NCBI GenBank assembly: GCA_964602985.1
Contig: CAZRTJ010000031.1
Location: 1-37,074, forward strand
Length of the DNA: 37,074 nt
Origin: CAYZJB01 sp964602985
GTDB taxonomy: Bacteria; CLD3; SB21
Direction of reading: 5' to 3'
Position 1 is the stretch's first letter; the number at the start of each line of letters is the position of its first letter. Under the pieces are notes generated by a model. That model did no database searches. It had not been told where the DNA came from and saw only the letters and a program-made list of their open reading frames with translations. Shown here piece after piece: positions 1 to 7,547 of the stretch. The position numbers and the translations under genes are program-made.

Positions 1-946
1 AGTCCACGAACAGCACTTCGCTGCGCTTGCTCTGCACCGAGAAGCGGTTGTGCGGTTTGATGCCACCCTTCGGCGACATGAAGGGCGGGTTGGCGAGGAT
101 GATGTCGGCGTACTCGTTCCAGCGGTCTTGGCTGGTGAGCGTGTCGTATTCATAGATGTGCGGGTCGGTGAAACCGTGCAGGTACAGGTTGACCAACGAC
201 AGGCGCACCATGTCGGGCGAGATGTCATAGCCCTTGAAGTTGGCGGCCAGCCGCCCGCGCTCGTCGGGCGTAAGAGTATTAGCCACAATGGGCACAAGAT
301 TCGCAGAATCTTGTTTTGTGCTGTTTGTGCTTCTTGTGGCCACCTCCATATTTGCCCGGAGGATGTGCTTGTAGGCGGATATCAGAAATCCCGCCGTGCC
401 GCATGCGGGATCAAGGACGGTATCCGTCTTCTTTGGATCGATGACTTCCACAATGAAGTCGATGATGTGCCGCGGCGTCCGGAATTGCCCGGCGTCGCCC
501 TGCGAGCCGAGCACGGAGAGCAAGTACTCGAACGCGTCGCCGAGCCGTTCGGAGTGGTCGTAGGTGAACTCGTCGATGATCTTCAGGAACGCGCGCAGGG
601 TCTCCGGGTCGCGATACGGAAGGTAGGCGTTCTTGAAGATGTCGCGGAACAGCGGCGGGATGCCGGGGTTCTCCGGCATCTTGGCGATGGCTTCGGCGTA
701 GAGGTTCAGGGTCTCGTGACCACCCAGCCCGGAGCGCATGAGCTTCGCCCAGCCGTAGCGGGAGTAGTCGCCGGCGAAGAACTTGCGCTTGCCGCCCAGT
801 TCCTCGGCTTCGGCGTCCATGTCGTCCATGAACTTGTAGATCAGCGCGATGGTGATCTGCTCGACCTGGCTCTTGGGGTCGGGCACCTTGCCCACGAGGA
901 TGTCGCGGGCGGTGTCGATGCGGCGTTTGGTGTCGGTATCGAGCAT
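1..946 (-). CDS. hsdM: Type I restriction-modification DNA methyltransferase subunit M (partial, runs off left edge)
   Basis: N-terminal 315 residues of an N6-adenine DNA methylase of the HsdM family, which with HsdS methylates the host's own recognition sites and with HsdR forms the restriction complex. The start is the ATG at 946, two bases after the stop of the KilA-N gene, so the two are surely co-transcribed. An HsdM_N-like helical region fills about residues 8-150. SAM-binding motif I is DPACGTAGF at 179-187 (the usual GG is GA here), and the catalytic motif IV is NPPF at 286-289 (bases 80-91). Family members are about 480-520 residues, so roughly the last third and probably hsdS lie beyond position 1. 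The frame is open to the edge of the window, with no sign of damage. Confidence 0.93.
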   Translation of the reverse strand, partial: MLDTDTKRRIDTARDILVGKVPDPKSQVEQITIALIYKFMDDMDAEAEELGGKRKFFAGDYSRYGWAKLMRSGLGGHETLNLYAEAIAKMPENPGIPPLFRDIFKNAYLPYRDPETLRAFLKIIDEFTYDHSERLGDAFEYLLSVLGSQGDAGQFRTPRHIIDFIVEVIDPKKTDTVLDPACGTAGFLISAYKHILRANMEVATRSTNSTKQDSANLVPIVANTLTPDERGRLAANFKGYDISPDMVRLSLVNLYLHGFTDPHIYEYDTLTSQDRWNEYADIILANPPFMSPKGGIKPHNRFSVQSKRSEVLFVD

Positions 947-948
947 GC

Positions 949-1782
949 TTATCCCTTCAGCTGTTTCAGCGCAGGCGCGGCTGTCAGCACCCTCATCTGT
1001 CGGATGGCGATTTCGTTCAGGCGCTTGAGTCTTTCGCCTTGGGGGAGGCCCATGTGGATCAGTTCTGCGTTCATGCCCTCGATATTCGCCAGCACAAGGA
1101 GCTGTTCGACTGTGGCATGGTCGCGAATGTTGCCCTTCTTGTCCGGGTTTGCCCGACGCCACTCGGCGGCGGTGTGTCCGAACAGGGCCACGTTGAGGAT
1201 GTCTGCCTCGCTGGCGTAGGTCATGGCGGCCTGGGCCGGAGTCACCTCCGGGGGAATCAAGTGAGCCTGGATGGCGTCTGTGTGGATGCGGTAGTTGAGC
1301 TTGGAGAGCGTTCGGTTGAGATTCCAGGAGAGCGAGAGGCGGCTGTTTTCATCCTCCTTCAGCCGCTGGAACTCCTTGATGAGGAAAAGTTTAAACTCGA
1401 CGGAGATCCAGGAGGCAAATTCGAAGGCGATGTCTTTGTGCGCAAAGGTACCGCCGTAGCGGCCTGATCGAGAAACGATGCCGACAGCGCCGGTGGCTTG
1501 TATCCACTGGGCTGGTGTAAGCACAAAGCTGTTCAGCCCGGCCCGATTTCTAAACCCCTCGAATTCGAGGGGTTTAAAATCCGCATTGTTCAGGGTCTCC
1601 CATATCCCAAGGAATTCAATCGTGTTGCGATTGCGCATCCAGTTCTGGATTACATGGTCGGAACGATTCGGCTCTCGATGTTTGGCGATGTCGGTGAGGG
1701 AGATGTAATCCTGCTCGTTGTGGGCAAGCACCGTGATTTCGGTTCCTTTAACACTGACGGTAGATTTCTGTGGCTTGGTCAT
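949..1782 (-). CDS. KilA-N domain protein inside type I RM operon
   Basis: 277-residue protein built around a KilA-N domain (about residues 15-145; YISLTDIAK near the start, then WMRNRNTIEFLGIWE and the conserved LTPAQWI and GRYGGTFAHKDIAFEFASWIS segments). KilA-N is a DNA-binding fold first described in phage and viral proteins, and stand-alone versions recur in bacterial type I restriction loci. The C-terminal part (about 150-277) is helical and not recognised. It sits 6 bp after hsdR and 2 bp before hsdM, in the same direction, so all three share a transcript; an AGGGA ribosome site precedes the ATG. The family and position are clear from sequence. Its role (regulating the system, controlling DNA entry or assembly, or a phage-derived accessory) is unknown. 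A 26-bp perfect palindrome lies in its coding sequence at 1551-1576. Confidence 0.88.
   Translation of the reverse strand: MTKPQKSTVSVKGTEITVLAHNEQDYISLTDIAKHREPNRSDHVIQNWMRNRNTIEFLGIWETLNNADFKPLEFEGFRNRAGLNSFVLTPAQWIQATGAVGIVSRSGRYGGTFAHKDIAFEFASWISVEFKLFLIKEFQRLKEDENSRLSLSWNLNRTLSKLNYRIHTDAIQAHLIPPEVTPAQAAMTYASEADILNVALFGHTAAEWRRANPDKKGNIRDHATVEQLLVLANIEGMNAELIHMGLPQGERLKRLNEIAIRQMRVLTAAPALKQLKG
1551..1576. repeat. 26-bp perfect palindrome inside the KilA-N gene
   Basis: Two 13-base arms (TAAACCCCTCGAA and its exact reverse complement) meet with no spacer, centred on GAATTC. The palindrome encodes the FKPLEFEGF segment of the KilA-N domain. That protein segment is conserved in relatives, so part of the symmetry may be chance. 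The length and perfection are still unusual for coding DNA. Confidence 0.9.
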
Positions 1783-1788
1783 GGTTCC

Positions 1789-4326
1789 CTATGCGGCGAA
1801 CTGGTTCAAGGGGACATAGTCCTTGATGTATTCGGGCACCAGGATGCGGTACTTTTCCGGAACGGCCTTGAAGTCGCGTGTGGAGAACACGGGGTTGGTG
1901 GCCAGATCGGTGAACTGGCCGTGGTCGATGATCTCGCGCACGCGCCCGCTGGTGATATAGGCCTTGAAGTAGTGCCTGATCGCCGGAATCGCCGACGGCG
2001 GTTCGGGCACGTGGTCGGCGACGAACTTGTCAAACTCCTCTTCGAGCATTTCATCTTTGCTTTTGAAACGCGGGATAAGGCCGAAGACCTTCTCCAGAAT
2101 CTCGCGCAGGGTGATGCGGCGGTCCACAGCGACGGCTTTGCGCAGCTTATCGAGGCTGTAGTACTCCTCGGGCTTGTCGAAGACCTCGCGGTTCACGTAG
2201 TCAATCACGCGATCCCACTGGCCGGCCTCAACGGCGGCGGCAATCGTGTTGTCGGCGCGGACGACGTCTTCGAACTTCTCGAAGAACATCCGGTCGATCT
2301 TCATGCCCTCGTAGCCGACCGTCTCTTCCTTGACTGAGGCGATGATGTCGGCGCCGAGATGCTCGTAGGCGCCGCTGACCACTGGGCCTTGTCCGCCGCC
2401 CTCCTCGGTGCTCCTTGCTCTCGGCGGCGGGAGCTTCAGCACCTCGTCGTAGTTGAACGCTGTCTCGAAGTACTCGCAGTTGGCGAAGAAGTCGAAGAGC
2501 TTGAAGGCGGTCTTTTGCGGTTGGGCAACGCCCTCGCGCAGCGCGTCGTCGAAGAGTTGCTCCAGAAAGTCGTGCTTGCGGGTGCCGCGCCCCTTGATCT
2601 GAATGAAGTCGGTGGGCGAGAAGATGGGGCGGAAGAGGCCGAGGTTGAGGATGTCGGTGCAGTCGTAGCCGGTGGTCATCATGCCGACGGTCACGCATAC
2701 GCGCGCCTTGCTGGTCTTGTACGCCGGGAGAAAATTGCCTGAGCCGAGCAGGTTGTTGTTGGCGAAGTTGATGGTGAACTGCTGGGCGTCGGGCACCTGG
2801 GAAGTGACCTGCACCGCGAAGTCGGACTGGTACTTGCCGGGAAACATGCGGTCGGCGATCTGGTTGAACATCTGTGCCAGCCTGGCCGCGTGGTTCTGAC
2901 TGACCGCGAAGACGATGGACTTGCCGATCTCGCCGCTGACCGGATCTCGCAGGGCGTTTTCGAGGAAGGTCTTGCAGAAGACCGCGTTGGTGGCTTCGGA
3001 AAAGAAGCGTTTTTCGAATTCGCGTTGCTTGAAAGCTTCCTGCTGGTCTTCGCCGGTGTCGTCGGTGAAGGAGACGATGAAGCCCTCTTCGGAGAGCAAC
3101 TCCGTGGTGACTTCTGTCCGCGCGTCCACCACCGTCGGGTTGATCAGGTAGCCGTCCTTCACGCCGTCGAGCAGGGAATAGCGGAAGGTCGGCTGGCCGC
3201 TCTCGCATCCGAAGGTGCGGTAGGTATCGAGGAGCAGGCGACGCTCGGCCTCGCGCGGGTCGCGGGTGGTGGGGCCGTTCGCGTTGAAGCGCCGCAGGTA
3301 GTCCCGGGGCGTGGCCGTCAGGCCCAGCTTGTACCCGATGAAGTAGTCGAAGACCGCGCGGGCGTTGCCGCCGATGGAACGGTGGGCCTCGTCCGAAATC
3401 ACGAGATCGAAGTCGGTGGGCGAGAAGAGACGCTGGTACTTGTTGTTGAACAGCAGCGATTGCACGGTCGTGACCACGATCTCGGCCCGGCGCCAATCGT
3501 CGCGGTTCTCCTTGTAGATCACGGTCTGGAAGTCGGCCGACAACAGCGCCGCGAACGCCTTCCTGGCCTGGTCTTCGAGTTCGAGACGGTCCACCAGGAA
3601 CAGCACGCGCCGGGCGTTGCCGGAATGCAGGAAGAGCTTCACGACAGCGGCGGCGGTGAGCGTCTTGCCGGTGCCCGTCGCCATCTCGAACAGGAATCGG
3701 CCCTTCCCGTCCCGAACAGCCGCCTGAAGTTGGTGGATGGCCTTGAGCTGGTACGAGCGCAGGAACCGCAGTTTGTTGGCCTGGATGTACGCGGCGCGCT
3801 CGGCCTCGTTCTTCCAGCCGGCGTCGGACTGGTAGGTCGGGCGCTGGGTCAGGGCGATGTAGTCGTGGTCGACTCGCTCGGCGATCAGGCGCTCGGGATT
3901 CGGCGTGACCTGCTTGTAACCGCCGATCGAATCGGGTGTCGGGAATGAAGTAATGATGTAGGGATTCCCGCGTTCCAGATCCCAGAAGTAATGCAGGTTG
4001 CCGTTGGAGAGGATGACGAAGCGGCAGTTCTGCGAGCGGGCATACTTGCGCGCCTGCTCCTTGCCGACGAGCGGGTTCTTGTCTTCGGCCTTGGCCTCCA
4101 GGACGATCAACGGAAAGCCTCGAATGTCGAGAAGCAGGAAATCAACGAACCCTCGCTCGGCCTTCTCGAAGTTCTCACCGAGGGAGTCGAGGTCGGCGGC
4201 TTTGATGGCCACGGATGGCTCCAGGCGAACGTTCGCCGGGCCGCTGTCGTGAGGGAAAAAGCGCCAGCCCGCCGCTTCGAGCAGTTTGTTGATCTTGATT
4301 CGGGCTGTGGCTTCCTTCTCGGACAC
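1789..4326 (-). CDS. hsdR: Type I restriction enzyme subunit R (translocase/endonuclease)
   Basis: 845-residue motor and nuclease subunit that translocates DNA with ATP and cuts unmodified DNA. The N-terminal PD-(D/E)xK nuclease region shows VDF at 61-63 (Asp62) and LEAKAE at 76-81 (Glu77, Lys79). The SF2 helicase core follows: Walker A ATGTGKT at 216-222, DEAH at 312-315, LTATP at 336-340, with a later helicase lobe ending around GRGTRKHD. The C-terminal 250 residues resemble the EcoEI R-type tail that contacts the methylase. The start is GTG at 4326 with GAGG upstream; no good ATG lies nearby. It is first in the operon, behind a strong promoter at 4383-4411, so R is made before KilA-N and M. 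It looks intact and of usual length for this shorter EcoEI/EcoR124-like class. Confidence 0.94.
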   Translation of the reverse strand: MSEKEATARIKINKLLEAAGWRFFPHDSGPANVRLEPSVAIKAADLDSLGENFEKAERGFVDFLLLDIRGFPLIVLEAKAEDKNPLVGKEQARKYARSQNCRFVILSNGNLHYFWDLERGNPYIITSFPTPDSIGGYKQVTPNPERLIAERVDHDYIALTQRPTYQSDAGWKNEAERAAYIQANKLRFLRSYQLKAIHQLQAAVRDGKGRFLFEMATGTGKTLTAAAVVKLFLHSGNARRVLFLVDRLELEDQARKAFAALLSADFQTVIYKENRDDWRRAEIVVTTVQSLLFNNKYQRLFSPTDFDLVISDEAHRSIGGNARAVFDYFIGYKLGLTATPRDYLRRFNANGPTTRDPREAERRLLLDTYRTFGCESGQPTFRYSLLDGVKDGYLINPTVVDARTEVTTELLSEEGFIVSFTDDTGEDQQEAFKQREFEKRFFSEATNAVFCKTFLENALRDPVSGEIGKSIVFAVSQNHAARLAQMFNQIADRMFPGKYQSDFAVQVTSQVPDAQQFTINFANNNLLGSGNFLPAYKTSKARVCVTVGMMTTGYDCTDILNLGLFRPIFSPTDFIQIKGRGTRKHDFLEQLFDDALREGVAQPQKTAFKLFDFFANCEYFETAFNYDEVLKLPPPRARSTEEGGGQGPVVSGAYEHLGADIIASVKEETVGYEGMKIDRMFFEKFEDVVRADNTIAAAVEAGQWDRVIDYVNREVFDKPEEYYSLDKLRKAVAVDRRITLREILEKVFGLIPRFKSKDEMLEEEFDKFVADHVPEPPSAIPAIRHYFKAYITSGRVREIIDHGQFTDLATNPVFSTRDFKAVPEKYRILVPEYIKDYVPLNQFAA

Positions 4327-4382
4327 TCAGGATCCTCGTTCAGCGTTGGTCAAGCGGCCTTCCGTTTCGCGAGCTACAAACG

Positions 4383-4411
4383 AATGTAGAGTGAGACGTC
4401 TGACTTGTCAA
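4383..4411 (-). promoter_or_regulatory. Sigma-70-type promoter of the hsdR operon
   Basis: Reading the minus strand, a -35 TTGACA (4406-4411) is separated by 17 bp from a -10 TACATT (4383-4388). Transcription would begin near 4376, giving a leader of about 50 bases before the GTG of hsdR. Confidence 0.7.
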
Positions 4412-4507
4412 GCTTCGGTCGTCCGATTCTTGCGTTTTGCGTCTTCCTATGCGTCCACGGCAATGATGGCCTGCCAACGTTGAGTGGTTGCAACTGCGCA
4501 CACGTCC

Positions 4508-4894
4508 TCACTTCACATGCTGAGTCACTGACCAATGGGTCTGGATGATGAGCCACCGATACTTCCGGCGTTCAAAAACCTCTGTGCAATTCCAACGCAT
4601 TTGTGTTGTTCCCGTATACGCCGCGAGGTTAAAAGTGAGAACGGCGACATCGCCGCACAGTTGAACTTTTGGATCAATGAGTTCATCGCGGTCGATCCGT
4701 ATTTTTCCCCGGAGAGCTTCGTAGTATTGAGTAAGTTTCTCCAAGCCGTCCAGACGATGTTCCAGAAACGGGTCGAAGTATACCACATCCGGAGCGCATA
4801 TCTCCAAATAGCCGGAGGGATCCCCTTTGCCCCATCGATCTAAGGCCGCACGTTCCAAGGCGACGATGGTTGCGGCATCTTCTTCACTACTCAT
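4508..4894 (-). CDS. SnoaL/NTF2-like (DUF4440-type) protein
   Basis: 128-residue single-domain protein. The pattern is an N-terminal helix with 'ALDRWGKGDPSGYLEICAPDVVYFDP', a middle 'LDGLEKLTQYYEAL' helix, and beta strands ending in 'WLIIQTHWS'. This is the cone-shaped NTF2/SnoaL fold used by ketosteroid isomerases, polyketide cyclases and many stress-related proteins that bind small hydrophobic ligands. Length (about 125-140) fits a complete member. The ATG at 4894 has an AAGGAG site 9 bases upstream. It is on the same strand as hsdR but ends 96 bp before the hsdR promoter, so it is probably a separate unit. The substrate cannot be inferred. Confidence 0.82.
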   Translation of the reverse strand: MSSEEDAATIVALERAALDRWGKGDPSGYLEICAPDVVYFDPFLEHRLDGLEKLTQYYEALRGKIRIDRDELIDPKVQLCGDVAVLTFNLAAYTGTTQMRWNCTEVFERRKYRWLIIQTHWSVTQHVK

Positions 4895-5100
4895 CCCGTT
4901 CTCTCCTTTGCGTAAGCGGTGGACTGTTCTATGAACCGGTTTCTTCCATCCAATGTGTCCTGACTGCCAGACTGACCAATGTTCTCCTTCGCAGTTGGAT
5001 CCGTATCAACCAAACCATCCAGAGTTCCTTTCGAATTATTTTCGCCTGCTGCCTGCCAAAGGTCCGGGATTCTTCTAGTTAAGACACGCAGCCCGTTCAT
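4891..5100 (-). CDS. Possible small hydrophilic ORF upstream of the SnoaL gene
   Basis: 69-codon frame whose TGA overlaps the ATG of the SnoaL-like gene, an arrangement typical of coupled genes. The product is hydrophilic with two similar GTLDG/DTLDG stretches and no domain I recognise. The sequence before its ATG has only a weak AAAGGG. It could equally be untranslated leader; the overlap with the next start is the only support. Confidence 0.25.
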   Translation of the reverse strand: MNGLRVLTRRIPDLWQAAGENNSKGTLDGLVDTDPTAKENIGQSGSQDTLDGRNRFIEQSTAYAKERTG

Positions 5101-5109
5101 ATCAATGCC

Positions 5110-5192
5110 GCCCTTTCAGGGCTTGACCGACTTCCCGATATCCTGAATGGGGCTTTGCCCCATTCTTTAGAAACTCAGCCCTTTCAGGGCTG
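5110..5192. repeat. Cluster of three short palindromes (REP-like)
   Basis: Two copies of GCCCTTTCAGGGC (5110-5122, and extended to CAGCCCTTTCAGGGCTG at 5176-5192) flank a perfect hairpin at 5145-5165 with 9-bp arms (GAATGGGGC and its complement) around TTT. The pattern resembles repetitive extragenic palindromes. It lies in the gene-poor stretch 4895-5364. The remaining 170 bp up to 5364 hold nothing I can identify. Confidence 0.7.
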
Positions 5193-5364
5193 GTTGCCCA
5201 TAGGCAGTCATGAAAGCGAGTGAAATGAAAAACCGCTTTCACAAATTATTCCGGTAGCCTGACGGACGGGAATGAGCGGCGACCCGCTACGCCCGCTGCA
5301 GGATGTGATCTGAGAACCATGCCGCTGACTGTCGAAAGACCACCCGGGCAACGGTGAAAATTCC

Positions 5365-6774
5365 TCAGACCAGCGATTTTCCGTCAATGGCTTGAGAGGA
5401 TTGCATTCCATGGCAGGACAAGACACTCGGAAACACATCCACCGACCGGGCCGGTCTGTCCGTCATCGGCAGACTCATGCAAAACGGCGTCATCATGTGA
5501 TCGCGGTGCAGCGATCCGTGGGAGGACTTGTGTTCTGGTTTTTCCCATTTGAATCGCAAATCATAACCGGGCGTGGCGGACAGGATCAGATCGCCGCAGC
5601 GTTCGGATCGAAAAATCTGCGCGATCTGCACGAGCGCATCGGGATAATCGGTGTCGAATGTCAGACGCAGTGCGTCGTCAAACGACATCGATGACGGCAA
5701 AGACGGCAAACCAAACGGGTCGACGGTCGTCACATGGTATTCGATGCGGTCTCCTGATTCTCTCAATTTCGCTTGTCCTTGCCTGCCGTCGATTCGAATC
5801 CATCCGTCGCGCGTACGACAGATCGCCAGATCGACGGCGGGATTTTCCAGAAAGATCTTCAACAGGTCTGTTCCAGAGGATGTCAGGTGTTCATCGTAAC
5901 ACGGATCGCGCCAGTCCTTGATCTTGAAATATAAGTGAACCATGCCGTTGCCTGACACGTGCGCACTGGCGACGGGATGGCGGCGGAAGACATTCGTGTA
6001 GAACAACGTGGACAGTCCCAGCGATTCCTCCATAAAAACCGGCACGTCGAAATGCGTATGCGTTTGCGACAGTCCGTGATCGCTGCAAATGGCGAGTGCC
6101 GTGCGATCGTAGGTACGGTCGCGCCGCAGTCGGTCGGCGATCTGTCCGATCGCGTGGTCGACGAACCGGTACGCCTCGATCGTTCGTTCATGCCGCGGGT
6201 GTGTATTATGGCTGATGCCGTCGATGCCGGGCAATGCCAGAAAGCGAAAGCGCGACGGCCGCTCGAGCGTCTGCATGAATACGCGCAGGCCAAGTGCGTC
6301 CACCGGTTCGTATCGTCCGTTGGAATGGGCGCGCGCGATGTGATAGGCTTTGCGTCGCTTGCCGGGATTGTTTCCGTGAGCAACACCGCGTGAGATCGGA
6401 CCGAACACATTCACCGCGTCGGGAAGGAGTTCGAAAATCGTCGGGAGGTTCGGACGCAAATCGCGATTCATGAAAAATCCCTCCCACCCGCAGTAGCTCC
6501 GAAACCGATGCGGATTCAGAAAGGACTTGGCCGCATAGGCTTTCTTATCGAACCACCGGATTCCCGGGAGGTTGGCGGTTCCCGGAAAACATCCGGTCAT
6601 GAACGGCACATACGCCGGGCCTGTGGTCGACGTGAACACCGTCGTCATGCGGCGATAGCCGCCGCGCTCGACGATGTGACGTTGGATGTGCGGCAATTCT
6701 CCCCCCGCGAGCAGTTCTTCGAATACGTCGAACCGCGCGCCGTCGGCCAGGATCAGAATGAAGGAATCGATCAT
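5365..6774 (-). CDS. Alkaline phosphatase superfamily hydrolase (type I phosphodiesterase/nucleotide pyrophosphatase-like)
   Basis: 469-residue metal-dependent hydrolase of the nucleotide pyrophosphatase/phosphodiesterase branch. First metal Asp in ILADGARFD (Asp11), probable Thr nucleophile in the TSTTGPAYVPFMTGCFPG segment (about 48-65), later metal ligands in LPGIDGISHNTHP and CSDHGLSQTHTHFD, and a final HGSLHRDHM motif. No signal peptide is visible, so it is probably cytosolic. I chose ATG 6774, which overlaps the stop of the hemolysin III gene as ATGA; a longer open frame upstream has no support and runs through that gene. It is second in a two-gene operon. The substrate (phosphodiester, phosphonate or sulfate ester) cannot be told from sequence; relatives are usually annotated only as alkaline phosphatase family. 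Confidence 0.85.
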   Translation of the reverse strand: MIDSFILILADGARFDVFEELLAGGELPHIQRHIVERGGYRRMTTVFTSTTGPAYVPFMTGCFPGTANLPGIRWFDKKAYAAKSFLNPHRFRSYCGWEGFFMNRDLRPNLPTIFELLPDAVNVFGPISRGVAHGNNPGKRRKAYHIARAHSNGRYEPVDALGLRVFMQTLERPSRFRFLALPGIDGISHNTHPRHERTIEAYRFVDHAIGQIADRLRRDRTYDRTALAICSDHGLSQTHTHFDVPVFMEESLGLSTLFYTNVFRRHPVASAHVSGNGMVHLYFKIKDWRDPCYDEHLTSSGTDLLKIFLENPAVDLAICRTRDGWIRIDGRQGQAKLRESGDRIEYHVTTVDPFGLPSLPSSMSFDDALRLTFDTDYPDALVQIAQIFRSERCGDLILSATPGYDLRFKWEKPEHKSSHGSLHRDHMMTPFCMSLPMTDRPARSVDVFPSVLSCHGMQSSQAIDGKSLV

Positions 6775-7421
6775 GCGGCAGGAAGCACGTACCACAACAC
6801 CGCAAGAAAATGGCAGGCGCTGCCGCCGAGTACGAAGAGATGCCAGATCGCGTGATGAAAACGAAGTTTCTTCATCGCATAAAAAATCACGCCGCCCGTG
6901 TACAGGGCTCCTCCCGTGAAGATCAACGTCAGGCCGCCGGACGGGATCAGGTCCATCATCGGTTTGATCGCAATCAGCGCGATCCATCCCATCAGGATGT
7001 ACACGACCGTGGAGACGATGCCGAAACGACCGGTAAAAAATAATTTGAAAACCAAACCGACGATGGCCAGGCCCCAGATCACTCCAAAGATCGACCATCC
7101 CCACGGGCCCCGGAGATTGACCAGCATGAAAGGAGTATAGGTGCCGGCAATGAGCAGGTAGATCGACGCATGATCGAAGATACGCATACGGACTTTCCAT
7201 TTCGACGAGGTCACCGCATGGTACAACGTCGACGCCGTGTACAGCGTGATCATCGTGGCGCCGTAGATCGCGCAACTCACCACGTGCCGGGCGTCACCGT
7301 ACAGGGCCGAGAGAATGACCAGAATCACGAGCCCCGCGATGCTCAACACCGCGCCGATACCGTGGGTGAGAGCGTGAACCAGTTCTTCGGCCTTGCTGTA
7401 TGCGGGTTGGGATAGGGTCAT
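6771..7421 (-). CDS. Hemolysin III family (PAQR-type) integral membrane protein
   Basis: 216-residue, seven-helix membrane protein of the HlyIII/YqfA family. Conserved features: HALTHGIG at 16-23, the TLYTASTLYHA segment, DHASIYLLIAGTYTPF, and the C-terminal HHAIWHLFVLGGSACHF. These His/Asp residues form the putative zinc site of the PAQR fold. The ATG at 7421 has GGAG 6 bases upstream. The four-base overlap with the following phosphatase suggests coupled translation. Family members were named for weak hemolytic activity of one Bacillus protein; later work ties relatives to membrane-lipid homeostasis or ceramidase-like hydrolysis, so the name should not be taken as toxin evidence. Confidence 0.9.
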   Translation of the reverse strand: MTLSQPAYSKAEELVHALTHGIGAVLSIAGLVILVILSALYGDARHVVSCAIYGATMITLYTASTLYHAVTSSKWKVRMRIFDHASIYLLIAGTYTPFMLVNLRGPWGWSIFGVIWGLAIVGLVFKLFFTGRFGIVSTVVYILMGWIALIAIKPMMDLIPSGGLTLIFTGGALYTGGVIFYAMKKLRFHHAIWHLFVLGGSACHFLAVLWYVLPAA

Positions 7422-7449
7422 GGTACTCCGTTGCGGTTATCGTTTCGAG

Positions 7450-7478
7450 AAAATAGACGGGAAGCCCCACGAAGTCCA
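7450..7478 (-). promoter_or_regulatory. Candidate promoter of the hlyIII-phosphatase operon
   Basis: On the minus strand, TGGACT (7473-7478), 17 bp, TATTTT (7450-7455). The start of transcription would be near 7443, about 22 bases before the ATG. Confidence 0.45.
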
Positions 7479-7507
7479 CTGAAATTTGCCGGAAATCTCC
7501 TCCGAAT

Positions 7508-7537
7508 CAGGGAACCCCACGCTCGTGAGGTTCCCTG
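7508..7537 (-). terminator. Hairpin after the first DUF2911 gene
   Basis: Nine-bp arms (CAGGGAACC / GGTTCCCTG) with an inner CAC/GTG extension, 10 bp past the stop of the DUF2911 gene. There is no T run on the minus strand after the stem, so it is only a weak candidate for intrinsic termination. Confidence 0.4.
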
Positions 7538-7547
7538 TCAAACCGGC

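Noticed and set aside
6775..7275. N-terminal extension of the phosphatase gene
   Set aside because: The upstream frame overlaps the hemolysin III gene and encodes no family sequence; ATG 6774 overlaps the previous stop as ATGA and starts the first conserved strand.
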